Part shown: positions 27,214 to 35,389 of the stretch, piece by piece
Numbering within the stretch: position 1 is the first letter of the stretch
How the letters are laid out: each line of letters begins with the position of its first letter
Source of the DNA: Rhodospirillales bacterium
GTDB lineage: Bacteria > Pseudomonadota > Alphaproteobacteria > Rhodospirillales > Thalassospiraceae
Length of the DNA: 64,000 nt
Direction: 5' to 3'
Assembly (NCBI GenBank): GCA_019634165.1
Contig: JAHQVT010000001.1
Location: 87,780-151,779 of the forward strand
Position numbers and translations under genes: made by a program
The notes under the pieces: model-generated
What the model was told of the DNA's origin: nothing
What the model saw: only the letters and a program-made list of their open reading frames with translations
The model's database searches: none

Positions 27214-28563
27214 ATGCCCAAAACCGACATGACACTTGATCGCATCAACGATCTTCTTGCGCGCGCAAAAAAGGCCGGTGCCGATGACGCAGATGCCGTC
27301 TATGTCGAAGGAACGTCGCTTTCAGTTGCCCAGCGCCTTGGCAAAATGGAAAAGCTTGAACGTTCCGAAGGAGCCGACCTTGGCCTACGTGTGCTGATTG
27401 GCAAACAACAGGCTGTTGTTTCGTCATCTGACACCAGCGAGAGTGCCCTTAACGAGCTTGTCGAACGCGCGGTTGCCATGGCGAAAAACGCCCCCGAAGA
27501 CCCCTATTGCGGGATTGCAGACCCGTCTGAACTTGCCGAAACGTTTGATGTTGACGTGCTTGAACTGTGCGAACCGGGCGAAGTTGATCAGGCAAAACTG
27601 ATCGAGTGGGCCACCGCCTGCGAAGAAGCCGCACGTTCAGCCGAAGGGATCACCAATTCCGAGGGTTCTGAGGCGGGTTGGGGCCGCCATCAGATTACGC
27701 TGGCAGCCACCAACGGCTTTGCCAATTCCTATGCCGGATCCGGTAGCCATATTTCCGTTTCGGTTATTGCCGGAACCGGCACGGCAATGGAACGCGATTA
27801 TGATTATGATAGCGCGGTCTTTTCGACCGATCTTCGCAATCCCGTCGATATCGGCAAAAAAGCTGCTGAAAAGACGCTGCGCCGCCTAAATCCGCGGAAG
27901 GTCAAAAGCACACAGGTGCCTGTGATTTACGACCCACGTGTTTCAGCCTCAATCGTTGGTCATCTTTCTGGTGCGATCAATGGATCGGGCATCGCGCGCG
28001 GGACCAGCTTCTTGCTTGATGCCATGGGCAATGAAATCTTTGCCCCGCATATTAACATCATTGATGATCCGCACCGCAAACGGGGCCTGCGATCCAAACC
28101 GTTCGATGCCGAAGGGGTTGCCAACCAGAAACGCTACCTGATCGAAAATGGCGTTCTGAAAACATGGATCATGGATTTGCGTTCTGCCCGTCAGTTGGGT
28201 TTGAAATCGACCGGCAATGCATCGCGCGGTGCCGGAAGCCTTCCGGGTCCGTCGACCACCAACTTGTATATGGAACCGGGTACCATTTCCCCCGAAGACA
28301 TGATCAAGGACATCAAGTCCGGCCTTTACATCACCGATCTGATCGGCAGCAGTGTGAATGGTGTCACCGGTGACTATTCACGTGGTGCTTCAGGCTATTG
28401 GATTGAAAATGGTGAACTGGCCTATCCGGTCTCGGAAATCACCGTTGCCGGTAACCTCAAAGAAATGTTCAAGACAGTGGTGCCCGCAAGCGATCTTACG
28501 TTCAAATACGGCACCAATGCACCGACATTGCGCATTGATGGCATGACATTGGCCGGGCAATAA
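27214..28563 (+). CDS. pmbA: PmbA/TldE-type metalloprotease component
   Basis: A 449-residue cytoplasmic protein of the TldD/PmbA family, partner of TldD in maturing peptides such as microcins or degrading CcdA-like antitoxins. PmbA features: GADLGLRVLIGKQQAVVSSSD near residue 50, EGSEAGWGRHQITLAATNGF, YDPRVSASIVGHLSGAINGSG, NIIDDPHRKRGLRSKPFD and the Gly-rich end GDYSRGASGYWIENGELAYPVSEITVAG. It lacks the zinc HExxxH of TldD, as expected. GGGAG lies six bases upstream of ATG. No tldD is seen in the window. Confidence 0.94.
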   Translation: MPKTDMTLDRINDLLARAKKAGADDADAVYVEGTSLSVAQRLGKMEKLERSEGADLGLRVLIGKQQAVVSSSDTSESALNELVERAVAMAKNAPEDPYCGIADPSELAETFDVDVLELCEPGEVDQAKLIEWATACEEAARSAEGITNSEGSEAGWGRHQITLAATNGFANSYAGSGSHISVSVIAGTGTAMERDYDYDSAVFSTDLRNPVDIGKKAAEKTLRRLNPRKVKSTQVPVIYDPRVSASIVGHLSGAINGSGIARGTSFLLDAMGNEIFAPHINIIDDPHRKRGLRSKPFDAEGVANQKRYLIENGVLKTWIMDLRSARQLGLKSTGNASRGAGSLPGPSTTNLYMEPGTISPEDMIKDIKSGLYITDLIGSSVNGVTGDYSRGASGYWIENGELAYPVSEITVAGNLKEMFKTVVPASDLTFKYGTNAPTLRIDGMTLAGQ

Positions 28564-28620
28564 CCCCTCATATGACCTGATCAATCCCTTGATCAATTGC
28601 CCAAGGCCAAAAAGGTTTTA

Positions 28621-28662
28621 AACAACAACACCCGGTCAAAACCTTGACCGGGTGTTGTTGTT
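28621..28662. terminator. Bidirectional terminator between pmbA and chemoreceptor gene
   Basis: A perfect 19-bp stem (28621-28639 with 28644-28662) around an AACC loop, GC-rich at the tip and with T-rich/A-rich ends. It lies between convergent genes and should stop both transcripts. Confidence 0.9.
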
Positions 28663-28708
28663 ATTGGGGCTTACTTTCGTGACCTTAGCGCCATTAGCGC
28701 CAATTGCA

Positions 28709-30757
28709 CTAGGATGACCGAATAGTATTTACAAAATTGCTGGTCGCACCTTTGAGGGTCGTGAAGTTTTTCGACAACATACTGACCGCGGTTAGAACCT
28801 CGGCTGAGGCAGAACCTGCTTCATTCACCGCAGTGCTGACAGTTGCAATATTGGAACTTACAACCGTGGTTCCGGTAGCAGCTTGTTCAACATTGAAAGC
28901 AATTTCACGGGTGGCAGCAGTTTGTTCTTCGATCGCAGCAGAAATGGTTGCGATAATCGCATCCATCTCGCCAACGGTCTTGCCAATTGCGTCAATCTGG
29001 CCAACTGCACTGCCGGTCCGTGACTGCAGGTTTTCGATATAGCTGGCGATTTCTTCGGTGGCTTTTGTCGTTTGCTCGGAAAGGTTTTTGACCTCGTTGG
29101 CAACCACGGCAAAACCACGACCAGCTTCGCCCGCACGCGCGGCTTCTATCGTCGCGTTAAGTGCCAGCATGTTGGTTTGATCAGCAATCGTTGAAATCAT
29201 TTCAAGTACCGCGGCAATGCTTTCAGACGCGCTGACCAGTTCTTTCATTTCATCGCGGGTCTGGCTGACTTGTTCAACGGCATTTCGCGCCACATCCGAT
29301 GAATGAACCACCTGACGATTGATTTCCTCGATCGAGGTATTTAGCTCCTCGGTTGCTGAGGCGACAGAATGCACATTCCCGCTGGCCTGCTCAGTTGCCG
29401 AAGCAACCGTAATTGTTTGCTCAGATGCAGAACTCGCAAGCCGCGACATAGCATCTGCTGTTGCCTGCAGTTCGACAGCGGCCGACGCAACCGTTTCGAT
29501 GATTTGCCCGACATCGGAATTAAAAGTATCGGCTGTGTTATTCATGAAAACACGCTGGGCTTCCTTGGCACGTTTTTCATCTTCAATGGCCTTGGCTTCA
29601 AGTTCATCATTGCGAATGGCGTTGACTTTGAACACTTGGACAGCCGATGCCATTTCACCGATTTCGTCCCGGCGTTGCTGACCGGGAACCTCTACTGTCA
29701 GGTCATGATCGGCCAGTTTGCGCATGATTGCAGAAATCGCAATGATCGGTCTGGCAATCCGGTTGCCAAGCCTCCACGCAATCAGCATTCCGACAATCCC
29801 CCCCACCAGCGATGCGATCAGGATTTCCATCTCCGCCAAAAGTATCTCGGCAATCACTTTCTCAAAGATGTTATGCTCAATTGTTGTCAACGCTGACCTT
29901 AGGGCTTCGGCGTCGGCTGTAATCTCCTCGCCCGCCTTTTTCATTGATCCATTGATCGTTTCTGCAATCGCCAATTCGTCTGCGCGGATCCCCTGAAACA
30001 CTTCACGGTAATCCTTGAAAACTGTCACTGCGTCCCGCAACACACGCTTGTCATCTTCAACCGACATATAAGCATCAAGATCGCTTAGCAGGGTTTCGAG
30101 TGCTGAAAACTCGGCATTGGTCTTGTCACCAAAACTATCATCCTGCCGACCAATCAAAATGTTGGAATATAACCGTGCAAGCAGTGCATGCTCACGCGCA
30201 GCCACTGCCTTTTTTAGCATTTCGATGTCACCACGCTCCCCTGCGTGCGCGACAATCTGGTCCAAATCAGCAACCACTTTGATCCCGTCTGGTTCCATAC
30301 GTTCAATGATGTCAGCGTGATATCTATCCGAAAGCTTCTTGGCCTCAACAAAACTGACCATAAAGCGATCAAATGCGTCGGCAATATGCTTTATTCGGTC
30401 ACGATGTTCGTCCGATAGAAACCGTGTTTCCGCTTCTACCAATAATGGGGAAATTTCTTTACCAAGGTTAAAAACCTTGTCGGCTTCTTCCTGATGACCG
30501 GTATTTGCAAATTCCCGTGCATGGGCGCTAAAGCGTAAGAACTTGCTTTCAATTTGCGCGACAAGCGATGCCTCTTCGACATGGATCGCATATTCATCCA
30601 CATCATGAGAAACTTGAACAAAACTATAATAGGCAAACGCCAGCGCTGAAATCAGCACGACCAGAACGAAACCAAAGCCAGTGAGTATTTTGGTTCGAAC
30701 ACGTAAATTGGTCCAAAAACCGGTATCCGGATTAGATGCCAGAACAGCCGCATTCAT
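28709..30757 (-). CDS. Methyl-accepting chemotaxis protein with helical periplasmic sensor
   Basis: A 682-residue transmembrane chemoreceptor. A first membrane helix (about 26-48) is followed by a long all-helical periplasmic region (about 50-300) of the helical bimodular (HBM) type, a second helix (about 302-323), a HAMP domain ([21 protein letters not shown] onward), a short linker and the MCP signalling domain (about 410-680). The tip contains [36 protein letters not shown]. Two methylation helices flank it. ATG 30757 has GGAGG ten bases upstream; the TTG before it is rejected. The ligand is unknown; known HBM receptors sense organic acids or amines. Confidence 0.92.
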   Translation of the reverse strand: MNAAVLASNPDTGFWTNLRVRTKILTGFGFVLVVLISALAFAYYSFVQVSHDVDEYAIHVEEASLVAQIESKFLRFSAHAREFANTGHQEEADKVFNLGKEISPLLVEAETRFLSDEHRDRIKHIADAFDRFMVSFVEAKKLSDRYHADIIERMEPDGIKVVADLDQIVAHAGERGDIEMLKKAVAAREHALLARLYSNILIGRQDDSFGDKTNAEFSALETLLSDLDAYMSVEDDKRVLRDAVTVFKDYREVFQGIRADELAIAETINGSMKKAGEEITADAEALRSALTTIEHNIFEKVIAEILLAEMEILIASLVGGIVGMLIAWRLGNRIARPIIAISAIMRKLADHDLTVEVPGQQRRDEIGEMASAVQVFKVNAIRNDELEAKAIEDEKRAKEAQRVFMNNTADTFNSDVGQIIETVASAAVELQATADAMSRLASSASEQTITVASATEQASGNVHSVASATEELNTSIEEINRQVVHSSDVARNAVEQVSQTRDEMKELVSASESIAAVLEMISTIADQTNMLALNATIEAARAGEAGRGFAVVANEVKNLSEQTTKATEEIASYIENLQSRTGSAVGQIDAIGKTVGEMDAIIATISAAIEEQTAATREIAFNVEQAATGTTVVSSNIATVSTAVNEAGSASAEVLTAVSMLSKNFTTLKGATSNFVNTIRSS

Positions 30758-31160
30758 TATAGTCGCCTCCAAGCCTTCATAAGTTCATCTTGAACTAGTC
30801 ATCAGCTAAAACTGCCAATGTCTGCACTTCTTTTACTTGGGTACAGTGACATGCACTAAAAAGGGCAACAACATTGTTTTATTTAAATATAAGTATAAGA
30901 CCGGTACGAATAGCACTTCCTATTCAAAAGAATATAAACTCTCAATACCTATCCTTACGGAAACAAAATACCAATCCTATTGAATAGGCTGTCCCGAAAT
31001 AAAACATTGATGATAAATCACTATTCACGTGACTATTTTTTAACTGATTCACAATGAAAAAATAAAATATGTGATTATTGAAACTGCCTGACGGGCAAGA
31101 ATAGCATCGCATTTACTGCAACAATTTCTAATTCTAGTTCAATACGATGCGAGCAAGTGC
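30758..31160. other. 403-base AT-rich non-coding region
   Basis: No gene is visible. From about 30850 to 31150 the base composition is much richer in A and T than in flanking genes. A perfect palindrome CCTATTGAATAGG is at 30976-30988 and a related CCTATTCA at 30919-30926, possible operator half-sites for the chemoreceptor gene. GCATCG/CGATGC pair near 31105 and 31146 after the diacylglycerol kinase stop. Confidence 0.4.
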
Positions 31161-32108
31161 TTAGTCGGCAGCAATCTGAAGCGGGGCTGTTATATTTTCA
31201 ACTTCACCAGCCGCAGCCTTTGCATATGCTTGGGGTACCATCAGCCGTACCGGATAGGGCGACAGACTGATTTCACATGGAAGTTTACCCGCACTTTCGC
31301 CATCAATCTGCAATGGGGCCGGGCCACAGTGACTGGTGATCGTAATACGTTCGGCCCGCACGACCGAAACATCGCTTTGTTCATGCAAACGATTAAGGGT
31401 CAAGGCCAAGCCATAACGTGACAGCGCCCCAACGCCATTACCGGGCATCAAAACCACATCAAACCCGTTATCGGTAAGATTGGCGGTTGGCGAGATAATA
31501 AATTCCCCGCCGTAATGCTGGGCATGGGTTACAACAACGCCAGAAACCCGGTAATTTTCCCGTCCAATATTGACTTCAAAATCCCGGTGCCGCGGAAAGA
31601 TGATATTGCGCAACCCTTCAAGAACATAAGCGCCTTTGCCAATCATGCGTTTAAGCTTAAGCGACACATTGGCAACTGTATCGGCATCTGCCCCCATACC
31701 AACCATCAGGAAGAAGGCTCGCCCATTAACCAATCCGGGCCGCACCCAAACCATGCCGGGATTATTGATATAGTCGGCAATTGCCTTGGCTTTGCGTTCC
31801 AGTCCGACCTCAACGGCCAAAACATTGGCCGTGCCAAGCGGAATAACGCCAAGTGGCGGCACCTCATGCCCTTCAATTTGGGCATCAAGCAAACCATTCA
31901 AAGCTTCGTTAAGCGACCCATCCCCGCCCGCAACGAACAATCGCTGATGGGCGCGGACTTTCCGGGCAAGTTCACGGGCATGTCCCGGATGGGTGGTTTG
32001 CAATAACTCCACCTTGACCCCGGCATGTTGCAGAATCTTGGACAAGAACCGTTGTTTATTACCACCCGCACGCGGATTGAAAATCACAGTCACACCGGCA
32101 TGGGTCAT
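31161..32108 (-). CDS. Diacylglycerol kinase family lipid kinase
   Basis: A 315-residue DAGK-catalytic-domain (LCB5/YegS/DgkB) protein that would phosphorylate diacylglycerol or a related lipid using ATP. Signature: IFNPRAGGNKQRF at residue 10, LFVAGGDGSLNEALNGLL (nucleotide-binding GGDGS), PLGVIPLGTANVLA, and the C-terminal LQIDGESAG. It is divergent from the plcP-agt pair and shares their upstream region, which holds two Pho-box-like sites. In that setting it could recycle diacylglycerol released by PlcP into phosphatidate. That role is inferred from context. Confidence 0.88.
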   Translation of the reverse strand: MTHAGVTVIFNPRAGGNKQRFLSKILQHAGVKVELLQTTHPGHARELARKVRAHQRLFVAGGDGSLNEALNGLLDAQIEGHEVPPLGVIPLGTANVLAVEVGLERKAKAIADYINNPGMVWVRPGLVNGRAFFLMVGMGADADTVANVSLKLKRMIGKGAYVLEGLRNIIFPRHRDFEVNIGRENYRVSGVVVTHAQHYGGEFIISPTANLTDNGFDVVLMPGNGVGALSRYGLALTLNRLHEQSDVSVVRAERITITSHCGPAPLQIDGESAGKLPCEISLSPYPVRLMVPQAYAKAAAGEVENITAPLQIAAD

Positions 32109-32176
32109 TCAGAACATACTTCCGAAATAAAACCGAAATAAATCATACATACGCACTACCATATGAAAGAAAATAT

Positions 32177-32194
32177 GTAACAGTTGCTTTACAG
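32177..32194 (-). promoter_or_regulatory. Pho-box-like site facing the diacylglycerol kinase gene
   Basis: On the minus strand CTGTAAA-GCAA-CTGTTAC shows two 7-base CTGTnA repeats with a 4-base spacer, the geometry of the PhoB box (CTGTCAT-AAAT-CTGTCAC). It lies about 70 bases upstream of the kinase start. Confidence 0.6.
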
Positions 32195-32196
32195 AA

Positions 32197-32214
32197 CTGC
32201 GAAATTTCTGTGAA
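32197..32214 (+). promoter_or_regulatory. Pho-box-like site facing plcP-agt
   Basis: On the plus strand CTGCGAA-ATTT-CTGTGAA again shows 7-4-7 spacing; the first repeat has one mismatch in CTGT. A -10-like TATATT follows at 32222-32227, the placement expected of a PhoB-activated promoter, where the box replaces the -35. Confidence 0.6.
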
Positions 32215-32245
32215 CGGGTTATATATTCGCGCGTTTTATTTTAAA

Positions 32246-32278
32246 CCGATACTGGTTGGGGACAGTATTCGGCGTTTT
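32246..32278 (+). terminator. Hairpin plus T run in the plcP leader
   Basis: CCGATACTG (32246-32254) pairs with CAGTATTCGG (32263-32272) with one bulged base, then CGTTTT. It lies in the predicted untranslated leader of plcP and could act as an attenuator or mRNA-stabilising hairpin. Confidence 0.4.
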
Positions 32279-32327
32279 AAACCGTCGGGTTCCAGCCATC
32301 CTTTTGGCAGGATACGGAGGAGCGGCA

Positions 32328-33245
32328 ATGACAGCGATGACGCTGCAACCGCATTACCGCACGGTCTGGATTTCAGACGTCCATTTGGGGACACGTGGAT
32401 GTCAGGCAGATCTTCTTTTGGATTTCCTCAATGAAGTAACGGCAGACACTTACTATCTGGTCGGTGACATTATTGATGGCTGGCGGCTTAAGAAAAGCTG
32501 GCATTGGCCGGAAAGTCATCATGCTGTTATTACCACAATCATGGATAAGGCAAAAAATGGCGCCAAAGTCGTCTTTGTGCCGGGAAACCATGATGAATTT
32601 GCCCGTGAGTTCGTTGATATGACGTTCGGGCATGTCGAAGTCAAAATGAACGACATCCACGAAACAGCCGATGGTAAACGCCTTTTGGTCATTCACGGCG
32701 ATGAATTTGACGGCGTTGTCAAATATGCCAAGTGGTTGGCCTATCTTGGCGATACGGCCTACAACTTCGCCATCATGCTTAACCGCTATTATAACGGCGT
32801 TCGCCGTCGCCTTGGTTATGGATACTGGTCTTTATCGGCCTATCTGAAGAACCGGGTGAAAAATGCGGTTCAATTCATCTGCAATTTTGAAAATGCCGTC
32901 GCCCACGAAGCCGCCAAACGCAAGGTGGACGGGGTGGTATGCGGGCATATCCATCACGCTGAAAAACGCATGATCGGCGATGTCTTATATTGCAATGACG
33001 GTGACTGGGTCGAAAGCTGTACTGCCCTTGTCGAAGACATGGATGGCAAGCTCGAACTGCTCCATTGGGCGGAAATGCGCCAGATGGCCATGACCCATTC
33101 CACGCCCGGCCGCGATGCTGCCAGTGCACCGTCACTCGGCCTTGGCAAACTGATTTCCATGTTCCGTATCGCCCATGCTTCGGGCAATTCCGCATCAAAT
33201 GCATCCCAAAAACGCAATGATGCACCGATTGGAAAGACTGCATGA
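32328..33245 (+). CDS. plcP: PlcP-like metallophosphoesterase (phospholipase C), often labelled LpxH-like
   Basis: A 305-residue calcineurin-like phosphoesterase. Metal-site motifs: SDVHLG (17-20), GDIIDGW (46-52), GNHDE (86-90), HGDEFD and GHIHHAE. GNHD rather than the GNRD of true LpxH, and the direct coupling to a GT4-type glycosyltransferase, argue for PlcP, which removes head groups from phosphatidyl lipids under phosphate starvation and leaves diacylglycerol. LpxI usually does the LpxH step in Alphaproteobacteria. GGAGGAG stands six bases before ATG 32328. The stop overlaps the next ATG by four bases. A Pho-box-like promoter lies upstream. The substrate is inferred. Confidence 0.8.
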   Translation: MTAMTLQPHYRTVWISDVHLGTRGCQADLLLDFLNEVTADTYYLVGDIIDGWRLKKSWHWPESHHAVITTIMDKAKNGAKVVFVPGNHDEFAREFVDMTFGHVEVKMNDIHETADGKRLLVIHGDEFDGVVKYAKWLAYLGDTAYNFAIMLNRYYNGVRRRLGYGYWSLSAYLKNRVKNAVQFICNFENAVAHEAAKRKVDGVVCGHIHHAEKRMIGDVLYCNDGDWVESCTALVEDMDGKLELLHWAEMRQMAMTHSTPGRDAASAPSLGLGKLISMFRIAHASGNSASNASQKRNDAPIGKTA

Positions 33246-34381
33246 AAATACTGATCGTAACCGATGCCTGGTATCCACAGGTCAACGGTGTTGTCCGTAC
33301 CCTTGAAACCGTACGTGGCGAGTTGGGCGAGATGGGGCATGACGTTCATGTCATCTCGCCCGATCAGTTTAAAACCATTCCCTGCCCGACCTATCCGGAA
33401 ATCCGCTTGGCATTGTTTGCCAAACGCAAGATGGCCAAAATGATCGAGGCATTACATCCGGTCGCGATTCATATTTCGACCGAAGGTCCATTAGGTCAGG
33501 CAGCACGTGCCTATTGCCTTAAAAAAGGCCTGCCGTTTTCGACGGCCTATCACACCCGTTTTCCGGAATATATCCATGCCCGGATGCGCTTGCCGCTTTC
33601 GATTTCCTATCGCGGCATGCGGAAATTCCATTCGAAATCACGATCGGTCATGGTTGCAACCGAAAGCCTGCAGCAGGAACTCTCAGATTGGGGATTTAAC
33701 AATCTTCATATCTGGTCACGCGGGGTTGACCTAAACCTGTTTCGTCCAAGACCAGAAGCAAGTTTTGGTGACTTTCCAAAACCGCATTGGCTGTTTGTTG
33801 GGCGGGTTGCGGTTGAAAAGAATATTGGTCATTTTCTCGACCTTGATTTGCCCGGCACAAAATTCGTCGTCGGCGATGGCCCGCAGCTAAACGAGCTAAA
33901 GGGCAAATACCCCAACACGCAGTTTCTCGGCAAAAAAATCGGCGAAGAACTGGCAACCGCCTTTGCGTCTGCTGATGTGTTTGTTTTCCCCAGCAAGACC
34001 GACACGTTTGGCCTTGTCATCCTAGAAGCACTTGCATCAGGCACCCCTGTTGCCGTTTTCCCGGTTCAGGGGCCAGCCGACATTGTCCGCAACACAAAGG
34101 CAGGTGCCATTGATGCCGACCTTCGTGAAGCTGCGATGGCCGCGCTGGAGCTTAAAAGCGAAGATGCCCGTGCTTTGGCCGAACAATATAGCTGGCATAA
34201 TTCCGCCAGCCAGTTCCTGCACAATCTGGCACCATTTTCCGGTGGGTTCGACGGCGTTGAAGCCACCCCAATCTCGGTTGATGATGCAACACAACACATT
34301 AGCGCAGGGGCCAAAAGCCAAACTGATGATGAAACATCAGAACCAGCCAACACGCAGCCAATTGGTCAGCCAGCACAATAA
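33242..34381 (+). CDS. agt: GT4-family glycosyltransferase, Agt-like (diacylglycerol glycosyltransferase)
   Basis: A 379-residue GT-B glycosyltransferase. The N-domain begins ILIVTDAWYPQVNGVVRTLETV, and HISTEGPLGQAARAYC follows. The C-domain has RVAVEKNIGHFL, VGDGPQLNEL and DVFVFPSKTDTFGLVILEALASGTPVAVFPVQGP with the EX7E pattern. An ATGA overlap couples it to plcP. In marine and soil Alphaproteobacteria plcP-agt pairs convert phospholipids to mono-glycosyl diacylglycerols when phosphate is scarce; I infer this role here. General annotation would be a GDP-mannose-dependent mannosyltransferase. The last 40 residues are low-complexity Thr/Gln/Pro-rich. A hairpin spans its stop codon (34369-34390). 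Confidence 0.82.
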   Translation: MKILIVTDAWYPQVNGVVRTLETVRGELGEMGHDVHVISPDQFKTIPCPTYPEIRLALFAKRKMAKMIEALHPVAIHISTEGPLGQAARAYCLKKGLPFSTAYHTRFPEYIHARMRLPLSISYRGMRKFHSKSRSVMVATESLQQELSDWGFNNLHIWSRGVDLNLFRPRPEASFGDFPKPHWLFVGRVAVEKNIGHFLDLDLPGTKFVVGDGPQLNELKGKYPNTQFLGKKIGEELATAFASADVFVFPSKTDTFGLVILEALASGTPVAVFPVQGPADIVRNTKAGAIDADLREAAMAALELKSEDARALAEQYSWHNSASQFLHNLAPFSGGFDGVEATPISVDDATQHISAGAKSQTDDETSEPANTQPIGQPAQ

Positions 34382-34411
34382 CGTGCTGGCGATCAGCGGT
34401 GCCTGGCCGCC

Positions 34412-35212
34412 CTACTGCGGGCGGAGGCTGTTGCTTAACGTCCGATATGCCAATAGACCATTTAGCGCATCTGTTCCCAACCATTGACGGAATGGTCTTA
34501 GCATCACATAAACCGGTCGCAATATCCCGATCACTTTGCCAAGCGGCACAAGCTGCGGCGCATCGTTGCTTACAGCGCTGACATAGGCGCGCCACCCTGT
34601 CCGCAGCAATTCGGGATGGTTTTTCAATTCACGCTGAATTGAAAAAATGAACAGCAATATGTCACGGGCCTGTGCATCAATTAGGGGCATACGCGCTGTT
34701 GGGTCTTCTTCGAAATCGATAAAACCGATCTGACCATCTTCGCGAATGGTCATATTGCGAAGCAACGGTGCCCCATGCGCCATTCCTATCTGATGCAAAC
34801 CTGCCAACGCCATCGCAGCAGCACCGACAAGCATTTCGACTGATGCTCCATTCTGAACACGCAAGTCTTCTTCGATGCGTGTTTGTAAAATGCCGCCATT
34901 ATCACCAATAGCAAGCCAGTTCGGTCCGACATCAACAATATCTGGAACAAGAACCCCTTGGCTTGCAAGTTTCTGCAGTGCCTTAGCCTCGTCTTCAAGG
35001 CCGACCTGCCCACCGGCCGACACCGTTGGGCGCAACAGGGCAATGCCTGTAATATTGGCGAGAAATCGCTGTATTCGATGCCAGACTTTTTGCTTTGCTG
35101 GAATAGCCTGTTTGACCCAGATACGGCGATTTTCCCAACGCAATGCAAAAACGCGCGCGCTGACACCTTGGGCTATTGTATATTCGACAAGTGCGTGGAG
35201 TTGCTCGTTCAT
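34412..35212 (-). CDS. Protein-kinase-like fold protein (RIO/BUD32/LPS-kinase-like)
   Basis: A 266-residue soluble protein with a degenerate kinase fold. Recognisable are the ATP-site Lys in RIWVKQA, the helix C Glu in EDEAKALQKLASQGV, HGAPLLRNMTI in place of the catalytic loop HGDxxxxN, and the metal-binding IDFEED. The usual catalytic Asp is Ala here, so activity is uncertain, though related bacterial proteins often carry HGRP at this place. Location beside msbA and the Kdo genes suggests LPS or lipid phosphorylation or regulation. It converges on agt and diverges from msbA. Confidence 0.72.
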   Translation of the reverse strand: MNEQLHALVEYTIAQGVSARVFALRWENRRIWVKQAIPAKQKVWHRIQRFLANITGIALLRPTVSAGGQVGLEDEAKALQKLASQGVLVPDIVDVGPNWLAIGDNGGILQTRIEEDLRVQNGASVEMLVGAAAMALAGLHQIGMAHGAPLLRNMTIREDGQIGFIDFEEDPTARMPLIDAQARDILLFIFSIQRELKNHPELLRTGWRAYVSAVSNDAPQLVPLGKVIGILRPVYVMLRPFRQWLGTDALNGLLAYRTLSNSLRPQ

Positions 35213-35389
35213 TTATTTGTCTTATATGTCGCTCTTCGTCATCTGCGGACCAGCAGACCGATTTTGTGTCCGTCACACGTCTCCTCTGGCTTGCCGCCTA
35301 TGTCCGGGCATGTTAGCAACAGCGCGTGATTATGAATCTAATTTTGAAACCATATCCATATAGATAGTATCAATCCGATACAATCGGAA

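Noticed and set aside
32328..33245. Annotation as UDP-2,3-diacylglucosamine diphosphatase LpxH
   Set aside because: GNHD instead of GNRD, coupling to a glycosyltransferase and Pho-box-like control fit PlcP better; not formally excluded without a phylogeny.
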